Below the pieces are notes generated by a model. That model was given only the letters and a program-made list of their open reading frames with translations. It was not told where the DNA came from and did no database searches. From Clostridia bacterium (GTDB lineage: Bacteria > Bacillota > Thermoanaerobacteria > Thermoanaerobacterales > Thermoanaerobacteraceae), in assembly GCA_012840485.1 (NCBI GenBank), contig DULG01000031.1, forward strand, positions 1 to 64,000: 64,000 nucleotides of DNA. Direction: 5' to 3'. Within the stretch, counting starts at the first letter, position 1; every line of letters begins with the position of its first letter. Both the position numbers and the translations under genes were made by a program. Of the stretch, positions 8,687-18,094 are shown piece by piece.

Positions 8687-10891
8687 TCATTTTTTAATTG
8701 TTTCAAAAAAGACACTTGGGCCTTCTGTCATATTATTTTCTTCATTAACAGCATAAATAGTAAACTGATAGTCTTTATTAGGCAAAAGTCCAGTTATTGT
8801 ATAAGAATTTGTATCAGCATTTAATATGGCAACTGTTTCATCTCCATTTTTTATAAGATACTTTGTAAAAGTTCTATCAACAGCTGGACTCCAGTTTATA
8901 TTTACTTCTTTACGATTAATAATTGTGGCTACAGCTTTGCTGTCCACTGGCCAATTTGGAGCAAGGAATGGATCTGGAGAAGTTGTAATACCTTTAAACA
9001 TAAGTGAACTTGCATTTGTAGCAAACCAGGGATTTACTGGAACTTTTTTATTACCATCATAGTTAGGTGTAGAACCATAAAACACTACATTATTAAAAGT
9101 ACAATTTTTCAAGTATGCCATCTTTGTTTGATAAGTGCCCGCTCCGAAATATATATTATCAAATGTAAGATTATAGTCATACCCATCAGGTGAACCTTGT
9201 ATTAAAATTGCATATTTCTTAGTACCATTTACAGTACAATTCTTAATTAATATATCATGAAAAGTAGGTTCATCAGGCGCCCAATTGCTCAAGTCAGTGG
9301 GAGGGGCACTAGAATAAGCAACGGTAAGTAAGAATGGAGAACCATCATTGTCAGTTATATTAGCAAGCGCACTATCTCTAAATATTATATTTCTTGCGCC
9401 ACCTCCATTTCCACTTTGTGATTTCCCTCTTAGCCCCACAGCATTTCCATTTATTACGTTATCTTCAGCTAAAATATTTTGTATCCAAGCAGCTGTATGG
9501 CTACCCATTGCGACTACGCCATGTCCTCTTCCAAAATAATTGTTAAATATCCATGCGTTTTCAGTAGGTGGATTTTTTTCACCGGCAAGCCCAACTCCAG
9601 CTTCAAAATTTACGCTATCATCTCCTGTGTTAAATACAGAATTCACAACAATAAGCCCTGCACCATTAAAATCTATGCCATCACCATTATTACAATCGTA
9701 CGTCGATGCTATTAACTGATTCAAAATAACATTTTTACAATTACTACACGAAATAGTGTGATAAGAAGGATTTGTAACTGTCAGACCATCTCCTATATAA
9801 ACGTTCGTTACATTTTTTAAATCTATTAAATTAGATCTTGTCGCATAAGCATTTTTTTCACCTTGTTCGATATATTTATTAAATTGATTTAAAGCTAGAT
9901 GATTTTTAGCTGTTGTAAAAATGTTACTACTGTTTCCTTTTTGATATTGATCAAAGGTAGTACCAAGCGGAATAGATGTTTCCTTAACAGCAACCTTCGC
10001 CCAGCCATTCCCATTTATTACACCATGTCCAATAATTTTTATATTTTCGTATGTTCCTGTAGAAGGTGTAGAAATAAGTGGCATAGATTTTTCAGCTATT
10101 CGAGTTTTATCAGTATCAAAAGGATTTGGATACTGGTTTGCATCAACTGTTCCTAATAGAATACCCTCTACAAGAAGTGTCATATTGCTATGCAAAGTAA
10201 TTGGTCCTGTTAGATAAATTTTACCAGCAGGTACCAAAACAATACCACCTTGTGGACATGCATCAATTGCTCTTTGAATTGCTTCAGTATTTAACGTTCC
10301 TGAGGATGGGGTTCCATTTATATCATCTGCTAAAGTTCCATCCCCTATAGCTCCCATTGACTCTATATTAATAATATTAGAAGCAGGTATAGTAGGACGT
10401 GTTCTATAAGTTATAGTTACAGGAACTGATAGTTCTCCATTTTTGCCAACTGATTGAACCGAAAAAACATATTCTGTATTTGGTTTTAATCCTTTAACAT
10501 AAAATGAATGCATTAAAATTTTATAAGCTTCTCTTATAACTTTTCCTTCATCATTTTTTAAATCTCCTATGTGTTGTTCATAAAAAAGTTTTATATAGTT
10601 TTGATTTGCAACAGTTGGATTGTCACTTGCAAAATATTCATGATAATACCCTGGCCCTCTTACCACTATTTTGAAGTCAGTTATATCTTGATAATTATCA
10701 GGCTTTTCCCATATCAAAGTTAGCTCATTGCTGGTAAGTGACCCATCTAAAACACGAAGTGCAACTGGAGGTGATGGTTTCTCATTCTTAGGTAAATTCC
10801 CAAAAGCTGTTGTAAATGGCAAAACGGTTGTGAGTAATAAAGCTAAGCCAGCCTTCAGCAGCAACTTTGGCCATTTTACAAACTTTCCCAT
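8687..10891 (-). CDS. Secreted GH28 exo-polygalacturonosidase with fibronectin type III domains
   Basis: This 734-residue protein begins with a signal peptide (MGKFVKWPK, then a hydrophobic core to about residue 30). An N-terminal fibronectin-like domain spans about residues 40-165, followed by the GH28 right-handed beta-helix and a C-terminal fibronectin-like domain from about 645. The four GH28 active-site motifs are present: NGDG near 402, GDD near 423, GHG near 456 and RGK near 488. NGDG in place of NTDG, together with the extra N-terminal domain, resembles PehX-type exo-poly-alpha-galacturonosidases that release digalacturonate from chain ends. The start has GGAGG 10 nt upstream. It would supply oligogalacturonides to the ABC importer encoded downstream in this window. 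Exo rather than endo action is inferred from architecture. Confidence 0.88.
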   Translation of the reverse strand: MGKFVKWPKLLLKAGLALLLTTVLPFTTAFGNLPKNEKPSPPVALRVLDGSLTSNELTLIWEKPDNYQDITDFKIVVRGPGYYHEYFASDNPTVANQNYIKLFYEQHIGDLKNDEGKVIREAYKILMHSFYVKGLKPNTEYVFSVQSVGKNGELSVPVTITYRTRPTIPASNIINIESMGAIGDGTLADDINGTPSSGTLNTEAIQRAIDACPQGGIVLVPAGKIYLTGPITLHSNMTLLVEGILLGTVDANQYPNPFDTDKTRIAEKSMPLISTPSTGTYENIKIIGHGVINGNGWAKVAVKETSIPLGTTFDQYQKGNSSNIFTTAKNHLALNQFNKYIEQGEKNAYATRSNLIDLKNVTNVYIGDGLTVTNPSYHTISCSNCKNVILNQLIASTYDCNNGDGIDFNGAGLIVVNSVFNTGDDSVNFEAGVGLAGEKNPPTENAWIFNNYFGRGHGVVAMGSHTAAWIQNILAEDNVINGNAVGLRGKSQSGNGGGARNIIFRDSALANITDNDGSPFLLTVAYSSAPPTDLSNWAPDEPTFHDILIKNCTVNGTKKYAILIQGSPDGYDYNLTFDNIYFGAGTYQTKMAYLKNCTFNNVVFYGSTPNYDGNKKVPVNPWFATNASSLMFKGITTSPDPFLAPNWPVDSKAVATIINRKEVNINWSPAVDRTFTKYLIKNGDETVAILNADTNSYTITGLLPNKDYQFTIYAVNEENNMTEGPSVFFETIKK

Positions 10892-11085
10892 GCTTTCTAA
10901 CCTCCTTTAAAAGTGTTTAATCAATTTAAATTTAATTTGTAAGTTTTTTAGAAGACATCACCTCTTTTCTCTAAATTTCAAATTTTAGAAAAAATTTAAT
11001 TACGACATTTATGAACTTCGTTACTTGAGTTTAAATTGTTTTTGTTAAATTTATTCATAAATTATATGACTTTTATCAAAACCAT
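10892..11085. other. AT-rich spacer upstream of the polygalacturonase gene
   Basis: The 194-bp gap must hold the promoter of the secreted polygalacturonase or a readthrough leader from the gene before it. No convincing sigma-A or sigma-H promoter and no hairpin terminator could be picked out. The part at 11062-11085 would extend the upstream transporter gene if its TGA were read as tryptophan. Confidence 0.4.
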
Positions 11086-12009
11086 TCAAAATGGCATTAT
11101 AATTACGCTAAAAATTGTCGTGTAAGTAATCATGCTCGTTGCAAATTCATAATCTGCTCCATAAACTCTTGCTATTATTGACGAGTTCACCATAACAGGC
11201 ATTGCTGACATAATTATAAACACATTCCGCATTAGCTGTGGAACATGAATAAATAAATTTAATATCACTACTAACGCTGGCGTTACCAAAAACCTACCAG
11301 CAAAAATCAAAATAGCATCTTTGTCAAGTTTAAATTTATCAAAACCCATTTCATATATGACAATTCCAACATAAAAAATCGAAAGTGGACTGGTTAAATT
11401 TCCAATCATTTTAAAACTTTCAAAAATAAATTTAGGAAGAGAAATATTAGTAAAAACGAAAATCACTCCTATGACAAACCCTAAAAGAGGTGGATTAAAT
11501 ATCCTTTTTAAAGTATCAAAAGTAAATACTTTTTCATCTTTACCATTTGTATCTCGCACAATACCATAAACCCCTAAAGTCCACCAAATTGTAGTATTAG
11601 CCATGTAATATAAAAGCGTATATGGTGTTGCGACTTCTCCAAAAAGTGCTTGAGACATAGGAAGCCCCACAAATATTGCATTTGAAAGCGAAAAAATTGC
11701 CATAAATACGCCTCTTCTGCCTTTTTTAATTTTAAAGAGTATAACAAGTACATATGCCATAAAGTAGGATAAAAGTATTGACAAAAAAGGTATTAATAGC
11801 CCTTTTCCTGAATGTATTAATTGTTCTTTCGAAAAAGTCGCTACTATTGTTACTATCATATTAAGAGGTAAAGAAATATTTACAACAAGTTTGGCAAACA
11901 AATCTGATGTTTTTTCATCAAACCATCCGATTTTTGACAAATAATATCCAAGAATTAAAATAAATACTATCGTCAATACTCCTTGAGCAGATGATAAGAA
12001 AGTTTGCAA
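11086..12009 (-). CDS. AEC-family (auxin efflux carrier-like) permease, short C-terminus
   Basis: The 307-residue membrane protein has about ten hydrophobic segments. The N-terminus contains ILILGYYLSKIGWFD and the middle contains FSLSNAIFVGLPMSQALFG, the family hallmark. AEC proteins export or exchange organic anions such as malate. Translation starts at a TTG with GGAGG 8 nt upstream. It is within the pectin island, after the sugar isomerase gene, so uronate or organic-acid transport is plausible but unproven. The stop is unusual: after MPF comes TGA, then M-V-L-I-K-V-I and TAA at 11062-11064. A single TGG-to-TGA change would explain a C-terminus shortened by eight residues. The protein may still fold. 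Confidence 0.82.
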   Translation of the reverse strand: MQTFLSSAQGVLTIVFILILGYYLSKIGWFDEKTSDLFAKLVVNISLPLNMIVTIVATFSKEQLIHSGKGLLIPFLSILLSYFMAYVLVILFKIKKGRRGVFMAIFSLSNAIFVGLPMSQALFGEVATPYTLLYYMANTTIWWTLGVYGIVRDTNGKDEKVFTFDTLKRIFNPPLLGFVIGVIFVFTNISLPKFIFESFKMIGNLTSPLSIFYVGIVIYEMGFDKFKLDKDAILIFAGRFLVTPALVVILNLFIHVPQLMRNVFIIMSAMPVMVNSSIIARVYGADYEFATSMITYTTIFSVIIMPF

Positions 12010-12069
12010 TTTATATGCCTCCTTAAGTGAGTGCGATTTGCATAAAATAATAAATATTCTACTTGAATC

Positions 12070-12906
12070 TTATACTGTTTCATAGACTCTTTCTAAATAT
12101 TCTATAGATTTATTTATATCAAAGCCCTTTGTATTTTCCACCAAAATATTAATATATGGTTTTTTATACTTTATCATTTTAAATAACACACGATAATTTA
12201 AAAGTCCTTTGCCTGCTGGTACAAAAACTAGTTTGTTATTTTCTATGACAAAATCTTTAGCATGTATAACTACTATATGATCTCCGAAAAGTTCCATTGC
12301 CTCGCAAAAAATTTCCTCTTGATGCGTATAATTTTCTACAGTCAGTAAATTAGCGGGATCAAAAATAACTTGCAAATTATTAGATGGTACTTCATCAAGA
12401 AGTCTTTTCATCATTCTTGGTGAATAGACAGGATGGTTAACACCCGGTTCTACACCTACAATTACGCCAAATTTTTCTGCTTCCTCAACTAATTCTCTTA
12501 CACTCTTGACAACCTCAATAAAAGCTTTTTCACTAAAATTATCAGGTGTATATCCCATTTCAACATGCACATTACCTGTTTCAGTTCCTACAACACTGCA
12601 ACCAAAATCTCTTGCGTACCTTATATGTTCTTTAAAAAATTCTAGCAATCTGTGTCTTTCTTTTAGATCTGGATGAATTATATTAACATAGCAACCAAGT
12701 ACCGCAATTTGGATATTATATTTGTGAAAAATGTCCCTTATATATTGTCCTAAACCAGGACTAAGACTACCAATCTGTAAATTTAACTCTGGAAAGGATT
12801 TTGTAAGTGCTAATTGCACAGCCTTTATACCATTTCGCGCAACGCTTTCAGCCAGCTTCTCGATACTGAGGTTACCTAAGTCATGAGCTCGTATTCCAAT
12901 GTTCAA
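12070..12906 (-). CDS. Xylose-isomerase-like TIM-barrel sugar isomerase/epimerase
   Basis: The product has 278 residues, typical of the AP endonuclease family 2 fold. Likely metal ligands are in VGTETGNVH, GVIVGVEPGVNH, LQVIFDPANLL, VVIHAKDF and the C-terminal ILVENTKG. It begins at TTG after GGGTGATG. Members of this family isomerise or epimerise sugars or sugar phosphates using a divalent metal. Its place next to KDPG aldolase inside the pectin island suggests action on a uronate or ketodeoxy acid intermediate. KduI and UxaC are already encoded nearby, so its specific step is unknown. Confidence 0.75.
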   Translation of the reverse strand: MNIGIRAHDLGNLSIEKLAESVARNGIKAVQLALTKSFPELNLQIGSLSPGLGQYIRDIFHKYNIQIAVLGCYVNIIHPDLKERHRLLEFFKEHIRYARDFGCSVVGTETGNVHVEMGYTPDNFSEKAFIEVVKSVRELVEEAEKFGVIVGVEPGVNHPVYSPRMMKRLLDEVPSNNLQVIFDPANLLTVENYTHQEEIFCEAMELFGDHIVVIHAKDFVIENNKLVFVPAGKGLLNYRVLFKMIKYKKPYINILVENTKGFDINKSIEYLERVYETV

Positions 12907-12936
12907 TTTTACATCACCCTTAAAATAGTTTCAGAA

Positions 12937-13584
12937 TTATTTACCTTCCCTTGCTTTTTTTATTTCTTCGACAAACTTAGCAGCAGTTTCTTTAACAAGT
13001 TCAAAGTCTCCTGCTTTTGCGCCTTTCGTCAAATCACTTCCTATGCCAACTGCTATAGCACCAGCTTTTATCCAATCCTTTATATTATCAAGGTTCACTC
13101 CTCCCGTAGGCATAAAATTTGCTTGTGGTAATGGCCCTTTAAAAGCACTTATTATAGATGGTCCAAAAGAATTTCCGGGAAATAACTTGAGAATTTCCAC
13201 ACCATATTCAAGGGCTTGTATTGCTTCAGTGACAGTCATAACGCCAGGTATAACAGATACTCTATACCTATTACACAATTTAATTGTTTCAATATTAAGA
13301 CTCGGACTTACAATAAATTTTGCACCCGCCATAATACACATCCTTGCAGTTTCTGGATCAAGAACTGTTCCTCCCCCTATAATCACCTCATCATCTTTAT
13401 AAACATTAGATAGTTCTTTTATTATATCCACAGCACCTGGCACAGTCATAGTAACTTCAATTGTCTTTATTCCACCTTTTTTTATTGCATCGACAAGTTT
13501 TTTCCCTTCTTCTTTTGATTCTGCTCTAATCACGGCGACAATACCATTTTCAACTATTTGTTTAATTGTTTGTATCCTTTCCAT
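12937..13584 (-). CDS. eda: KDPG/KHG aldolase
   Basis: Eda splits 2-keto-3-deoxy-6-phosphogluconate into pyruvate and glyceraldehyde 3-phosphate, the final step of hexuronate degradation. The 215-residue length is normal. The Schiff-base lysine is in ILKLFPG (about K133), the catalytic glutamate is in IEVTMT (about E43), and the phosphate-binding region is MPTGGVNLDN. It follows the MATE transporter gene by 3 bp. KdgK, which makes its substrate, is encoded at 24237-25184 in the same direction. Confidence 0.95.
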   Translation of the reverse strand: MERIQTIKQIVENGIVAVIRAESKEEGKKLVDAIKKGGIKTIEVTMTVPGAVDIIKELSNVYKDDEVIIGGGTVLDPETARMCIMAGAKFIVSPSLNIETIKLCNRYRVSVIPGVMTVTEAIQALEYGVEILKLFPGNSFGPSIISAFKGPLPQANFMPTGGVNLDNIKDWIKAGAIAVGIGSDLTKGAKAGDFELVKETAAKFVEEIKKAREGK

Positions 13585-13587
13585 AAA

Positions 13588-14940
13588 TTAGACCCCCTCA
13601 CTTTTTACAAGTATTTTATTCCATTTGTTCCCATGCAACCTTATAAAATACAAGATTCCCCGTACACCCCAATCAGCATATCTGCCCATCCAAACGCCAA
13701 TTAATCCCAATTTTAATACTATTCCAAATATATATGCAAGTCCTATTCTAAACAGCCACATAGTTATAGTAGAAATGACCATTGTGTATTTAGAATCTCC
13801 TGATCCTTTAAGTCCTGCTGGAAATATAAAAGAAGGTGGCCATAAAAGTATGCATACAGAGTTCAATTTTATAAGGTCACTTGCTATTTTTATAACTGTT
13901 TCATCTGACGTATAAAAAGAAGCAATATTATGAGCAAAAGGATAGGAAATAGCTCCTAAAATTCCTAAAATAACAGCAGCAACTTTCGTCGTATACATAA
14001 TATATTTCTTAGCCTCGCCTATTTCTTGCCTCCCCATATGCTGACCAACTAAAATAGTAGCTGCAGCACTTAGTGCATTACCAGGAATATTAAAAATCGA
14101 CAATATAGAATTAAAAATCGAATCCGCTGCAATAGATGCTGTTCCAAGTCCAACTACCAGTATCTGTACTATCAATTTCCCACTAGTAAACAGCAATGAT
14201 TCTATACTTGCCGGAATTCCTACTGTGAAAACTGCATTTAGTATTTTCCAATCCGGGTTATATTTAATTATTCGATTTAAAAATACTTTATGTTTAGGAT
14301 TTGTAAGTTCAGTTAAAATTGCCAATACTCCAATTATTCGCGATAAAGTTATGCCTAAAGCTGCTCCTTTAATCCCCATACTGTCTAAACCAACTGTTTT
14401 TACCCCATACATAAATATGTAGCTAAAAATTACATTGCTTATATTAATGATAATGTTAATTTTCATTGGCGTTTTAGTATCGCCACTTCCTCGTAAAGCT
14501 CCTAATGCAATTAACTGGATGGCAATTAATGGGTAATTCAAAATTGTTATCTGCAAATAAATCATTAAATTATTTAATACCTTGCTTTCCGCTGATTTGT
14601 ATAATAGTGCAATTATCTGATAGCGAAATAGCCAAACTAAAATAGTAACTAAAACTGAAACAAGAATGCCAAAATACAATACTTGTTTTAAAACTCTATT
14701 TGCACTTTTTCTATTGTTTTGACCTATATATTGTGCTATTACAACTGTCCCTCCGATTGCTAATCCTGAAAAAATATTTACTAATATGTTGTTTAAAGAA
14801 TCAGCCATTCCTATAGCTGAAATTACTTGTTTACTCAAGCGGCTAGCCATAATGGCATTAATTACGCTTGCTAATATTATAAAAGTTTGTTCAACAACTA
14901 CAGGTATAGCCAATACTGAGACTTCTTTTTTTAAAAGCAT
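13588..14940 (-). CDS. MATE-family efflux transporter
   Basis: The 450-residue protein has about twelve transmembrane segments in two similar halves, with the MATE-type N-terminus MLLKKEVSVLAIPVVVEQTF and ALGALRGSGDTKTPM in the middle, echoed in the second half as GLKGSGDSKYTM. MATE proteins are Na+ or H+ antiporters that normally export drugs or metabolites. The start has AGGATGAAGAAAA. It is tightly linked to eda (3 bp) and downstream of kduD, so it is part of the pectin transcript. That position suggests export of an inhibitory catabolic intermediate or by-product; the substrate cannot be deduced. Confidence 0.9.
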   Translation of the reverse strand: MLLKKEVSVLAIPVVVEQTFIILASVINAIMASRLSKQVISAIGMADSLNNILVNIFSGLAIGGTVVIAQYIGQNNRKSANRVLKQVLYFGILVSVLVTILVWLFRYQIIALLYKSAESKVLNNLMIYLQITILNYPLIAIQLIALGALRGSGDTKTPMKINIIINISNVIFSYIFMYGVKTVGLDSMGIKGAALGITLSRIIGVLAILTELTNPKHKVFLNRIIKYNPDWKILNAVFTVGIPASIESLLFTSGKLIVQILVVGLGTASIAADSIFNSILSIFNIPGNALSAAATILVGQHMGRQEIGEAKKYIMYTTKVAAVILGILGAISYPFAHNIASFYTSDETVIKIASDLIKLNSVCILLWPPSFIFPAGLKGSGDSKYTMVISTITMWLFRIGLAYIFGIVLKLGLIGVWMGRYADWGVRGILYFIRLHGNKWNKILVKSEGV

Positions 14941-15006
14941 TTTTCTTCATCCTATTTTGACTAGTATTATATAAATTTTAATTTTCATAGTTATCAGAAT
15001 AAATTT

Positions 15007-15789
15007 CTATCTAACAAGCCACCCTCCATCTACAGCTAAAATATGGCCATTAACATAATCTGAAGCGCGACTTGCAAGAAAAATTACTGCCCCCATTAAG
15101 TCAAAAGGTTCACCCCATCGTCCGGCTGGTATTCTTGATAATATTTCTTCATAGCGCATTTTATCTTCCCTAATAGGAGCTGTATTTTTTGTTATCATAT
15201 ATCCTGGAGCAATTGCATTAACCTGTATATTATATTGTGCTAATTCGTTTGCAAATGCTTTTGTAAGGCCTGCAACTCCATGTTTACTTGCAGTATATGC
15301 TGGAACAAATTTACCACCCTGAAATGAAAGCATTGATGCAATATTTATAATCTTCCCTCCACCTTGTTTTACCATAATTTTAGCTATTTCTTGACTTAAA
15401 TAATATACAGCAGTTAAATTCACAGCTATTACGTCTTCCCAATCTTTTTCTTGGTACTCCAATAAAGGGGCCCTTCTTATAGTACCAGCATTATTTACTA
15501 ATATGTCTATACGATTATATATTCTAAGGCATTCATTTACAATTGCTTTAATCTGATTTTTGTCTGTTAATTCAGCTTTAAAGAACGTAACTCGCCTGCC
15601 TTCTGTTTTAACTAAATCTTCTGTCTCTTCCCAATTTTCATTGTGTGTCACTACAAACAAATCAGCACCTGCTTTTGCAAGAGCCACAGTAAAAGCTTGA
15701 CCTAATCCTGTATTTCCACCTGTCACTATTGCAACTTTTCCTTTTAAAGAGAAAAAATCCATAGAAAAATCAGTAAGCGAAAATCCCAT
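15007..15789 (-). CDS. kduD: 2-dehydro-3-deoxy-D-gluconate 5-dehydrogenase (SDR)
   Basis: KduD reduces 2,5-diketo-3-deoxygluconate to KDG in the unsaturated galacturonate branch. The 260-residue SDR has the nucleotide-binding TGGNTGLGQA, the structural NNAG and the catalytic Ser-Tyr-Lys set seen in INIASMLSFQGGKFVPAYTASKHG, which is characteristic of KduD, and the C-terminal VNGHILAVDGGWLVR. GGAGG lies upstream of the chosen ATG; an ATG nine codons later is the alternative. kduI is two genes upstream, so the pair forms the standard module. Confidence 0.92.
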   Translation of the reverse strand: MGFSLTDFSMDFFSLKGKVAIVTGGNTGLGQAFTVALAKAGADLFVVTHNENWEETEDLVKTEGRRVTFFKAELTDKNQIKAIVNECLRIYNRIDILVNNAGTIRRAPLLEYQEKDWEDVIAVNLTAVYYLSQEIAKIMVKQGGGKIINIASMLSFQGGKFVPAYTASKHGVAGLTKAFANELAQYNIQVNAIAPGYMITKNTAPIREDKMRYEEILSRIPAGRWGEPFDLMGAVIFLASRASDYVNGHILAVDGGWLVR

Positions 15790-15869
15790 CCTGCCTTATC
15801 CTCCTTTTGCTTTTATTGAATTTTTAAAACGATAAAAGTATCTTGCTAATCTTTTTAATTCTTTTCTAA

Positions 15870-17231
15870 TTACCATCCTAGTAAATATTCTTTTGTATTT
15901 TCAAACATTTCATTAAATAACTTTTTAGCGTCACTATAGCTTAATTTTCTTAGAAATGGATCATTTAAAAATGCTTGGAAAGCTAAATCTTTGTCTTTTT
16001 TTATCGCAGCTTCAAAAATCATTTTTTGATTTAAAACGTGCGGCGCTAGCAACATATTTACAGCCTCAGGTAATTCCCCCGAAACGATAGGTTGTACTCT
16101 GTCTTTGGTAAAAAGTGCATTTGTCTCTACAACTGTACCATAATCAATTCCTTCCATTTGACCAATATTAGGAAGATTCACATTTGTGATTAAATCGCCT
16201 AAACCCAAAAGAGCCTTTATTTGTTTTACTCCTTCTTCACCAGATGGTTCTATTTCAAATTTTTCCTCTCCATTTGCTATCCTTTTGCTTTTTTCTATTA
16301 GCTCTTCTCTATTTTTTATTCTCCATGACACAGGCGTTAAATGAAATTTCCATCTTGCTACCGTTTCTGGATTTTCTAAATACCCTAAAAATGGTACAAA
16401 CTCTGCTAAGTGTCTATCTCCTGCAGCAGCAATTATTCCACACTTTTCAAATAAGTCAAATTTCACTTTATTAGCCGAATTAAAATAGCTTTCTTTCCAA
16501 TCTCCTCTATCTTCATATCCTGATTCAAAATACTTTTCTACAAATTTCTTATAAACTGGAATTAAGTCTATGTTTTTATAACTAGCTTTGTCTATCCAGG
16601 TAAAATGGTTAATGCCAAGCACATTCGTTCTTATATCTTCTCTTGAACATTCAATGCCTTCTATCTCCTTGACAGCTTTTGCAATCAAATTTTGTGTAGA
16701 AAATACTTCATGACAACATCCAAAAGCTTTTATTTTAGGAAAAGTTTCATATAATGTTTTTACACACAATGCCATTGGATTAGTATAATTGATTACCCAT
16801 GCTTCAGGGCAATATTCCTTTATTTTATTCGCAAATTCCACATACAAAGGAATAGTCCTCAGTGCTCTAAAAAGACCTCCAGGTCCAGTCGTATCACCAA
16901 CTGATTGATATATTCCAAATTTCTCTGGAGTATGAACATCTGACATCATTTCATTAAAAGTACCCGGCAATATTGATATAATAACAAAATCCGCACCTCT
17001 TAATGCTTCTTCAATATTATCTACACATTTGTAAAGCCACTGACTTTTTAAATTATTTCCAATAATTTCATTTGTTTTAGCAGCTTCATAATCTATATCA
17101 TATAAATATACCGTTCCTGAAATTGATTGCTCAAGCGCAAGATCTGACATAAGCCGCCATGCCCAGCCTCTTGAACCTCCTCCAATATAAGCAATTTTCA
17201 TATCCTCAGCCTTATCTCCAATATATTTCAC
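15870..17231 (-). CDS. GH4 glycosidase, probable alpha-galacturonidase
   Basis: The 453-residue protein has the GH4 Rossmann start MKIAYIGGGSRGW, VIISILPGTFNEM, the catalytic-region motifs INYTNPMALC and CCHEVF, and LGINHF. GH4 enzymes use NAD+ and a divalent metal and act by oxidation-elimination. The sequence resembles the LplD/TM0752-type subgroup, for which alpha-galacturonidase activity is known, and the flanking kduI, kduD and GH28 genes support that substrate. I list the GTG start because GGAGAGGTG is 7 nt upstream; the ATG ten codons later begins exactly at the conserved MKIAY. It should act on saturated digalacturonate inside the cell. Confidence 0.82.
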   Translation of the reverse strand: MKYIGDKAEDMKIAYIGGGSRGWAWRLMSDLALEQSISGTVYLYDIDYEAAKTNEIIGNNLKSQWLYKCVDNIEEALRGADFVIISILPGTFNEMMSDVHTPEKFGIYQSVGDTTGPGGLFRALRTIPLYVEFANKIKEYCPEAWVINYTNPMALCVKTLYETFPKIKAFGCCHEVFSTQNLIAKAVKEIEGIECSREDIRTNVLGINHFTWIDKASYKNIDLIPVYKKFVEKYFESGYEDRGDWKESYFNSANKVKFDLFEKCGIIAAAGDRHLAEFVPFLGYLENPETVARWKFHLTPVSWRIKNREELIEKSKRIANGEEKFEIEPSGEEGVKQIKALLGLGDLITNVNLPNIGQMEGIDYGTVVETNALFTKDRVQPIVSGELPEAVNMLLAPHVLNQKMIFEAAIKKDKDLAFQAFLNDPFLRKLSYSDAKKLFNEMFENTKEYLLGW

Positions 17232-17246
17232 TTAGAAACACCTCTC

Positions 17247-18083
17247 CTATTTCAAATTTCTCACATCTATCAAATCCATATCCTCAAAGTCTTGATTTTC
17301 GCCCGCCATACTCCATATAAATGCATAATTTTTTGTACCAACTCCTGCATGTATAGACCAACTCGGTGATATTACAGCCTGTTCATTCGCCACTACAATA
17401 TGCCTTGTTTCTTGAGGTTCACCCATAAAATGAAATACTCTCGTATCATCATCCATATCAAAGTAAAAATATACTTCCATTCGTCTATCATGGGTATGAC
17501 AAGGCATAGTATTCCATACTGAACCTTCTTTCAGTATTGTCATGCCCATCAATAATTGACAACTTTTGCAAACAGCAGGATGTACATATTGATATATTGT
17601 TCTTTCGTTTGAAGTTTGCAGACTGCCTAATTCTACAGGATTTGCCTTGCTAATTTCTATTTTAACTGTAGGGTAAGAAGTATGAGCAGGAGTACTACTT
17701 ACATAAAATTTTGCAGGCCTCTCTTGATCTATCGATTTAAACTGGATATCTTTTGCTCCCATCCCTATATATAATCCATCCTTGCTTTTAAGATAATAGT
17801 CAGTTCCATCTATTGTAACAATTCCATCAGCTCCTATATTTATTACTCCCATTTCTCTTCTTTCTAAAAAATATTCCGATTTTAGCTCATTTAACATATT
17901 GTTTAGTTCTATGTTTTTATTTACAGGCATAATTCCTCCAAAAATAATCCTATCTACATGGCTATAAATTAGATTTGCCTCATTTTTCACAAAAATTTTC
18001 TCTACCAAGAAATGTTTTCTAAGTATTTCAGTAGTATAATGTTTATAATCATCAGGATGAACCGCATATTTAACTTCCATCAT
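17247..18083 (-). CDS. kduI: 5-dehydro-4-deoxy-D-glucuronate isomerase
   Basis: KduI converts 5-keto-4-deoxyuronate, from unsaturated galacturonate, to 2,5-diketo-3-deoxygluconate. The 278-residue length is exactly typical. The metal site is visible as MPCHTHDRRMEVYFYF, with the distal histidine in SWSIHAGVGT; the C-terminal IWSMAGENQ is also characteristic. Two adjacent ATG codons follow GGGGTGTGA, and the second has the better spacing. It lies between the GH4 and GH28 genes. Its presence implies that lyase-derived unsaturated products are used, although no pectate lyase is in the window. Confidence 0.95.
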   Translation of the reverse strand: MMEVKYAVHPDDYKHYTTEILRKHFLVEKIFVKNEANLIYSHVDRIIFGGIMPVNKNIELNNMLNELKSEYFLERREMGVINIGADGIVTIDGTDYYLKSKDGLYIGMGAKDIQFKSIDQERPAKFYVSSTPAHTSYPTVKIEISKANPVELGSLQTSNERTIYQYVHPAVCKSCQLLMGMTILKEGSVWNTMPCHTHDRRMEVYFYFDMDDDTRVFHFMGEPQETRHIVVANEQAVISPSWSIHAGVGTKNYAFIWSMAGENQDFEDMDLIDVRNLK

Positions 18084-18094
18084 TCACACCCCTT

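Noticed and set aside
11062-11088. TGA recoding (selenocysteine or stop-to-Trp code)
   Set aside because: Several other genes in the window end at TGA normally, for example at 8687-8689 and 26616-26618, and no SECIS-like hairpin was noticed. A point mutation is more likely.
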